DNA from: Acidimicrobiaceae bacterium
GTDB lineage: Bacteria > Actinomycetota > Acidimicrobiia > Acidimicrobiales > RAAP-2
Reading direction: 5' to 3'
DNA length: 10,493 nt
NCBI GenBank assembly: GCA_003157945.1
Contig: PMFY01000472.1
Location: 1-10,493, forward strand
The translations under genes and the position numbers were made by a program. The notes under the pieces were generated by a model, which saw only the letters and a program-made list of their open reading frames with translations, searched no databases and was not told the DNA's origin. This document shows positions 6,648 to 10,493 of this stretch, piece by piece. The number at the start of each line of letters is the position of its first letter. The stretch's first letter is position 1.

Positions 6648-6773
6648 GGACGTCCCTCCCCCGGGCCCGCAATGGGACTTCCGGCCCTTACCAGCCGGAT
6701 CGCCCGCCTTAGTATTCCAGGTAGCGGAGCCGGCGACACCGTCGGCGGATCGCGGTGGTGGGGGAGGATCGCC
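6648..6773. promoter_or_regulatory. Divergent promoter region between acyl-CoA ligase and alpha/beta hydrolase
   Basis: The 126-base gap has ribosome sites at both ends (GGGAGG for the ligase, GGGGAGG for the hydrolase). For the plus direction TTACCA (6688-6693), 16 bases, then TAGTAT (6710-6715) is a candidate promoter. An imperfect inverted repeat at 6730-6748 (CCGGCGAC, ACC, GTCGGCGG; seven of eight positions pair) lies downstream of it and could be an operator or leader hairpin. No AACnnGTT core is present, so the KstR-like control seen near base 1796 does not obviously extend here. Confidence 0.4.
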
Positions 6774-8096
6774 ATGGGTGAGGTGACACCGGAAATCGGC
6801 CCCGACGACCCGTCCCGGAGGACCGACCCGCCGGGCGATCCCGTCCCCGGCGGAGCGTCGACGCTCGATCAGCTGCTCGCCCCGGCCGTGGTGGTCGGCG
6901 GGTTCCTCAATCGACGGGCCCTGGTCCGGGCCACCCGGGCGGTGCCCCGGACCCTCCAGTTCCTCGGCACGGCGCTCTGGCGGGGCGAGGTGGCCGAGTC
7001 GCTCCCCGCACCCCACCTGTCGCTCGGACTCGCCGCCCAGGTCGCCATGGACGAGGCCCTGCTCGCCATGGCGATGGCGCCCAACCGGTTCCCGTTGCCC
7101 GGCGACTTCGGCCGGGTCGCCCAGGAGCTGGGCGATGCCGAGGCGATGTTCAGCGCTCGCGGCTGGGTGGGCGACCCGGCCTCGTACCACCGCACGCCAC
7201 CCCCGCTCGCCGACCGCGACCTCGTCCGCACCCGCGGCTGGGCCCTCGGCCAGGGGTACGAGCGGGTGTCCTGGGAGAGCCGGTTCGCTCCCCACGCGGG
7301 CGAGCCCGGCTCGGAGCGGTGGATGGCATTCGGGCCCAACTCGACGGCGACGGCCGCACTGCTGCGTCACGACGACGCGACCCGTCCGTGGGTCATCGCC
7401 GTGCACGGGTTCTGCATGGGGTTCCCGTTCATGGACTTCCCCGGCCTGCAGGCCCCCCGGCTCCACCAGGAGCTCGGGGTGAACGTCGCGCTGCCCGTCC
7501 TGCCGCTCCACGGTGCCCGCCGGGTCACCCGGGTGAGCGGCGAGCCGTTCCTCTCCTTCGAGCTCATGAACGCCGTCCACGGGCTGACCCAGGCCGTGTG
7601 GGACGTCCGACGACTCATCAGTTGGATTCGGTCCCAGGGGGCCAGCTCCATCAGCCTGTTCGGCGTGTCCCTCGGGGGCTACACCGTGGCGCTGCTGGCC
7701 GGCCTCGAGCCCGGGCTCGACGGTGTCGTGGCCGGCATCCCGGTCGCCGACTTCCCCGGGTTGTTCCATGCGCACAGCCCGCGTCACATCCGGGTGCGGG
7801 CGATCGAGCACCGCATCATGGGCGGCACCGCGGAGAACGTCTACCGCGTGGTGTCGCCGCTGTGCTTCGACCCGCTGGTGGCCGCCGACCGCCGGTACAT
7901 CTTCGCCGGCTACGGCGACCGCTTGGCCACACCCGACCAGGCGCGCCGTCTGGCCGAGCACTGGGGTGATCCCGTGGTGTCGTGGTACTCGGGCAACCAC
8001 GTGGGCTACATGTGGTCCGGCCAGGTGAAGGCGTTCATCGAGGCCTCGCTGGCCGAGGCGGCCGGGGTCGGACTCGCCCAGGACGAGGCCGCCTGA
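6774..8096 (+). CDS. Alpha/beta hydrolase with long N-terminal extension
   Basis: A 440-residue serine hydrolase. The catalytic fold starts near residue 204 (WVIAVHGFCMG, with the H211-G212 oxyanion turn). The nucleophile elbow is GVSLGG with S299, the likely acid is D382 in GYGDRLATPDQA, and the base is H409 in GNHVGYMW, so the triad looks complete and properly spaced. The first ~200 residues are not part of the fold: a polar, proline-rich stretch (about 1-28), then Ala/Leu/Val-rich helical segments (about 32-110) that might touch membrane or lipid but are not clear signal or transmembrane sequences. Substrate is not readable; an esterase or lipase acting on lipid esters is the best guess from context. 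ATG 6774 follows GGGGAGG by five bases; the longer open frame upstream runs through the divergent ligase and is not used. The stop is 2 bases before the start of WS/DGAT B, which indicates translational coupling. Confidence 0.85.
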   Translation: MGEVTPEIGPDDPSRRTDPPGDPVPGGASTLDQLLAPAVVVGGFLNRRALVRATRAVPRTLQFLGTALWRGEVAESLPAPHLSLGLAAQVAMDEALLAMAMAPNRFPLPGDFGRVAQELGDAEAMFSARGWVGDPASYHRTPPPLADRDLVRTRGWALGQGYERVSWESRFAPHAGEPGSERWMAFGPNSTATAALLRHDDATRPWVIAVHGFCMGFPFMDFPGLQAPRLHQELGVNVALPVLPLHGARRVTRVSGEPFLSFELMNAVHGLTQAVWDVRRLISWIRSQGASSISLFGVSLGGYTVALLAGLEPGLDGVVAGIPVADFPGLFHAHSPRHIRVRAIEHRIMGGTAENVYRVVSPLCFDPLVAADRRYIFAGYGDRLATPDQARRLAEHWGDPVVSWYSGNHVGYMWSGQVKAFIEASLAEAAGVGLAQDEAA

Positions 8097-8098
8097 CG

Positions 8099-9514
8099 AT
8101 GGAGACGATGTCCGGGCTCGACGCCAAATTCCTCTACTCGGAGACCCCGACGGCGCACATGCACACCATCAAGGTGGCGGTCTCGGACGTGTCGGCCATG
8201 GCGGACGGATTCTCGTTCGCCACGTTGACCGAGGTCCTCGGCCAGCTCCTCGTACGGCTCCCACCCTTCCGCCGCCGGATCGTGCCCGTTCCCCTCGGAC
8301 TCGGCCACCCGGTCTGGGTGGAGGATCCCGACTTCGACCTGGCCCGGCACCTCGATCGGGTCGTGCTCGACCCACCCGGTGACGACCGCTCCCTGGCGGC
8401 CGCCGTCGCCGCCTTCGCCGGCACCGTACTCCCACGCGACCGCCCGTTGTGGGCCATCCGGGTCGTCGAGGGACTGCGCGGGGACCGGATCGCCGTGGTG
8501 GTGAAGCTCCACCACGCCGTGGCGGACGGCTCCGCCGCGGTCGCCCTGCTGCAGAACGTCGTCGAGGCGGCGACCGTCGCCCCCGATCCTTCCCCGTCGC
8601 CGGATCCCTGGAGGCCCGAGCCCCTCCCGACACGCGGGCGGCTCGTGGCGCGTGCTCTCTCCGAGCACCTGACCCGGGTACGGGGACTGCCCCACCTGGC
8701 CCGGGTGTCCGTTTCGAGCACCCGGGCATCCGAGCGGCGTCGGCGGACGCTCGAGCCGATGCCGCCGATCCCCCTGCACCACATCCCGAAGACGTCGCTC
8801 AACGTGTCGTTGGACGCGGCGCGCACCTTCGCCATGACCCACCTGCCGCTCGACGCCCTCCGGGAGATCCGGAGGGCGACCGGCACGACCCTCAACGACG
8901 TCTACCTCACCGTCTGCGCCGGTGCCCTGCGGTCCTACCTGGCCGAGCGGGACGAACTGCCGGCGCGCTCGCTGGTGGCGAGCGTCCCCGTGTCCACCGA
9001 CCCGGGTGTGGCCCGACTGTCCGGCAACCGGGTGGACAACATCTATGTGGCGATCCGCACCGATCTGGCCGACCCGGCGGCCCGACTGGCCGCCGTCCAC
9101 GACGGCGTCCGTGCCTCGAAGGAGGTGCGCAGCCTCCTGGGTCACGAGTTCCTGGAGCAGCGGTCCGACGTGGTGCCCCCACAGCTCTACACGCCGGCGG
9201 TCCGGCTGTGGACGAGATCACGCGCCGCCGACCACGTGCACCCACCGCTCAACGTCATCCTCTCCAATGTGGCGGGTCCCCGGGAGGCCATCCGGATGGG
9301 GCCGGTGCTGCTGGAGGCCCTCTACTCGGTCGGTCCCATCCTGGAGGGCATCGGTCTGAACATCACGGCGTGGAGCTACGAGGACCTGCTCGGCGTGTCA
9401 CTCATCGGGTGTCCCCACAGCCTGCCCGACCCCTGGGCGCTCGTGGGTCACCTGCACGGCGCGCTCGACGAGCTGATCCGCTCGGTCGCGGAGGGCATCG
9501 CCGCCGATCGGTGA
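8099..9514 (+). CDS. Wax ester synthase/diacylglycerol acyltransferase (WS/DGAT), copy B
   Basis: A 471-residue WS/DGAT paralogue. It has the family opening SGLDAKFLYSETP (5-17), RPLWAIR around 115-121, catalytic HHAVADG at 138-144, NDVYLTV from N266, LSNVAGP at 388-394 and GLNITAWSY near 419-427. Copy A shares the same motifs at almost the same residue numbers, but the wording between them differs widely, so this is an old paralogue pair or two separate acquisitions, not a recent tandem copy. Expected role: acyl transfer from acyl-CoA to an alcohol or diacylglycerol at the inner membrane or lipid bodies. ATG 8099 is preferred because it starts the protein at the same distance from the SGxDA motif as copy A; ATG 8108 is possible. 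It begins 2 bases after the hydrolase stop with only a weak GAGG, so it likely depends on coupled translation with that gene. Confidence 0.92.
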   Translation: METMSGLDAKFLYSETPTAHMHTIKVAVSDVSAMADGFSFATLTEVLGQLLVRLPPFRRRIVPVPLGLGHPVWVEDPDFDLARHLDRVVLDPPGDDRSLAAAVAAFAGTVLPRDRPLWAIRVVEGLRGDRIAVVVKLHHAVADGSAAVALLQNVVEAATVAPDPSPSPDPWRPEPLPTRGRLVARALSEHLTRVRGLPHLARVSVSSTRASERRRRTLEPMPPIPLHHIPKTSLNVSLDAARTFAMTHLPLDALREIRRATGTTLNDVYLTVCAGALRSYLAERDELPARSLVASVPVSTDPGVARLSGNRVDNIYVAIRTDLADPAARLAAVHDGVRASKEVRSLLGHEFLEQRSDVVPPQLYTPAVRLWTRSRAADHVHPPLNVILSNVAGPREAIRMGPVLLEALYSVGPILEGIGLNITAWSYEDLLGVSLIGCPHSLPDPWALVGHLHGALDELIRSVAEGIAADR

Positions 9515-9619
9515 GCCCGCACGCGCGGCAGTTGGCCGCCGTCGGCACTGGGTAGCATCGGGTCCGCCGGAACCCGGTACCACTCCACCCACCACCCACC
9601 ACCCACCAGGGGAGCAGCC
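9515..9619 (+). promoter_or_regulatory. Leader region of the second P450
   Basis: A 105-base gap between WS/DGAT B and the second P450. TTGGCC at 9532-9537 and TAGCAT at 9553-9558 (TAnnnT type) are separated by 15 bases, a little short, and could be a promoter; the -10 could also work alone. Between it and the AGGGGAG ribosome site lies a CCACCCA tandem repeat. No terminator hairpin with a T-run is visible after WS/DGAT B, so read-through is possible. Confidence 0.35.
9585..9608 (+). repeat. Tandem heptamer repeat (CCACCCA)x3.4
   Basis: Three perfect copies of CCACCCA at 9585-9591, 9592-9598 and 9599-9605, followed by CCA. The array is purely A and C on the plus strand, ends directly at the AGGGGAG ribosome site and would be unstructured C-rich RNA in the leader. 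It may vary in copy number between strains and shift the promoter-to-start distance; no function is known to me. Confidence 0.75.
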
Positions 9620-10493
9620 ATGACCGATCCGGACACCCGGGGGATGATCTTCATCGACCCCGTCCTCTACGCCGATCAGGAGGCCTGGCACGCGGCGGCG
9701 GCCGAGCTGCGGGACGACGCCCCCGTGCTGCGGGTCGAGGCCGAGGGGTACACCCCGTTCTGGGCGGTCACCCGGCACGAGGACGTCTTCACGGTGTCGC
9801 GCGACAACGAGCACTTCCTCAACACGCGCAACTCGATCCTCGGCCCCGACGCCCAGTTCGAGTACCTGAAGTCGATCGGCATCGAGGGCGAGACGCTGAT
9901 CCACATGGACGGCGAGGAGCACGCCGGCCACCGCGGCCTGGCCAACGACTGGTTCCGCCCCCGTGCCGTGGCCCGGCGACAGGAGGCCATCGAGGCCATC
10001 GCCGCCGAGTTCGTGGACAAGTTCCGCGAACTGGACGGCAACTGCGACTTCGCCCAGGACATCGCCGTGCCGTACACGCTGCGCGTGATCATGAGCATCT
10101 TCGGGGTGCCTGTCGAGGACGAGCCGATGATGCTGAAGCTGACCCAGGGCATCTTCGGCGCCGCGGACCCCGAGTACCTCGGCGACCTCAGCGACCCGAT
10201 GGCGCTACTGACCGACACCATCGCCCAGTTCGACCAGTACTTCACCGATCTGACGGAGTCGCGCCGCGAGCACCCGACCGACGACCTGGCCACGGTGATC
10301 GCCAACGGTGAGGTGGGTGGGTGTCCGCTCGGCAGCAACGCTCGGCTCTGGTACTACACGATCGTCGCCACCGCCGGCCACGACACCACCTCGTTCGCCC
10401 TGTCCGGCGGACTCGAGGCGCTGCTGCACCACCCCGACCAGGTGTCGCTGCTGCAGGCGCGGCCCGAGCTGGTCAACAACGCCGTCGACGAGA
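9620..10493 (+). CDS. Cytochrome P450, N-terminal two-thirds (runs off right edge)
   Basis: 291 codons of a second bacterial P450 with no stop before the window ends. Visible parts: FWAVTRHEDVFTVS at 47-60 (the usual beta-1/B-helix wording), C-helix IHMDGEEHAGHRGLANDWF near 94-112 with H101 and R105, and the I-helix AGHDTT at 252-257. The last visible residue, E291 in NNAVDE, is probably the glutamate of the ExxR motif, so the haem-cysteine loop lies outside. The I-helix is AGHDTT rather than AGNETT, and the N-terminal half is worded quite differently from the P450 at 1861-3093, so the two are from different subfamilies. No membrane anchor is seen. ATG 9620 follows AGGGGAG by five bases; an in-frame ATG at 9644 is possible but lacks such a site. 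Substrate unknown; the setting suggests a lipid or terpenoid/steroid compound. Confidence 0.9.
   Translation, partial: MTDPDTRGMIFIDPVLYADQEAWHAAAAELRDDAPVLRVEAEGYTPFWAVTRHEDVFTVSRDNEHFLNTRNSILGPDAQFEYLKSIGIEGETLIHMDGEEHAGHRGLANDWFRPRAVARRQEAIEAIAAEFVDKFRELDGNCDFAQDIAVPYTLRVIMSIFGVPVEDEPMMLKLTQGIFGAADPEYLGDLSDPMALLTDTIAQFDQYFTDLTESRREHPTDDLATVIANGEVGGCPLGSNARLWYYTIVATAGHDTTSFALSGGLEALLHHPDQVSLLQARPELVNNAVDE

Noticed and set aside
6681..6698. CCGGC...GCCGG inverted repeat in the ligase/hydrolase promoter region
   Set aside because: Only five-base GC arms; too short to call an operator or terminator by itself.
5016..6773. Upstream extension of the alpha/beta hydrolase frame
   Set aside because: The stretch is antisense to the acyl-CoA ligase and shows no protein-like motif; the ribosome site before 6774 marks the true start.
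6648..8000. Upstream extension of the ligase frame on the minus strand
   Set aside because: It runs opposite the hydrolase gene and has no ANL-type sequence; the AMP-binding domain begins right at the ATG at 6647.
3635..9514. Recent tandem duplication of the WS/DGAT gene
   Set aside because: The two copies keep the same motif positions but differ over most residues, and they lie in opposite orientation with different partners; there is no sign of a recent copy event.
9569..9582. GGAACCCGGTACC as a third KstR-like site
   Set aside because: The AACnnGTT core is not met (AACCCGGT), so the similarity is only to a loose GGnACC palindrome.

Overview
This is a gene-dense, very GC-rich window with strong third-position G/C bias. 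It carries eight protein-coding genes and no visible RNA gene, mobile element or CRISPR array. The gene content points to a high-GC actinobacterium with lipid or steroid catabolism: CYP142-like P450, FadD19-like CoA ligase, two WS/DGAT acyltransferases and an Fe-S type Rrf2 regulator. An Acidimicrobiia-like or mycobacterial-type lineage fits, but the sequence alone does not fix the class.

Layout. (1) On the minus strand, 1621 down to 1, an Amidohydro_2 family metal hydrolase is followed 9 bases later by an N-acyl-D-amino-acid deacylase-like gene that runs off the left edge. (2) Divergent from these, a complete P450 (1861-3093, +) resembles CYP142, the steroid side-chain hydroxylase. The 239-base gap between them holds a near-perfect match to the actinobacterial KstR operator (TnnAACnnGTTnnA) between and onto plausible -35/-10 elements, and a second related GAAC/GTTC dyad array. 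(3) Converging on the P450, a minus-strand group reads acyl-CoA ligase (6647-5040), WS/DGAT acyltransferase A (5035-3635), then Rrf2 regulator (3574-3104). (4) Divergent from the ligase, an alpha/beta hydrolase with a long N-terminal extension (6774-8096, +) lies 2 bases before WS/DGAT acyltransferase B (8099-9514, +). (5) A second P450 (9620-, +) has its own leader with a 7-base tandem repeat and is cut by the right edge just at its ExxR motif.

How the genes may work together (inference). P450 oxidation of a hydrophobic side chain or chain end, CoA activation by the FadD-type ligase, and acyl transfer by the WS/DGAT proteins could form a route that takes in a sterol-like or fatty substrate and either degrades it or stores it as ester. 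The alpha/beta hydrolase could release the ester again. The KstR-like operator is independent support for a steroid connection of the first P450. The Rrf2 protein, with three Cys and one His placed almost as in IscR, could link the ligase/acyltransferase operon to redox or Fe-S status. No ferredoxin, ferredoxin reductase, beta-oxidation enzyme or ring-degradation gene lies in the window, so substrate and pathway stay open.
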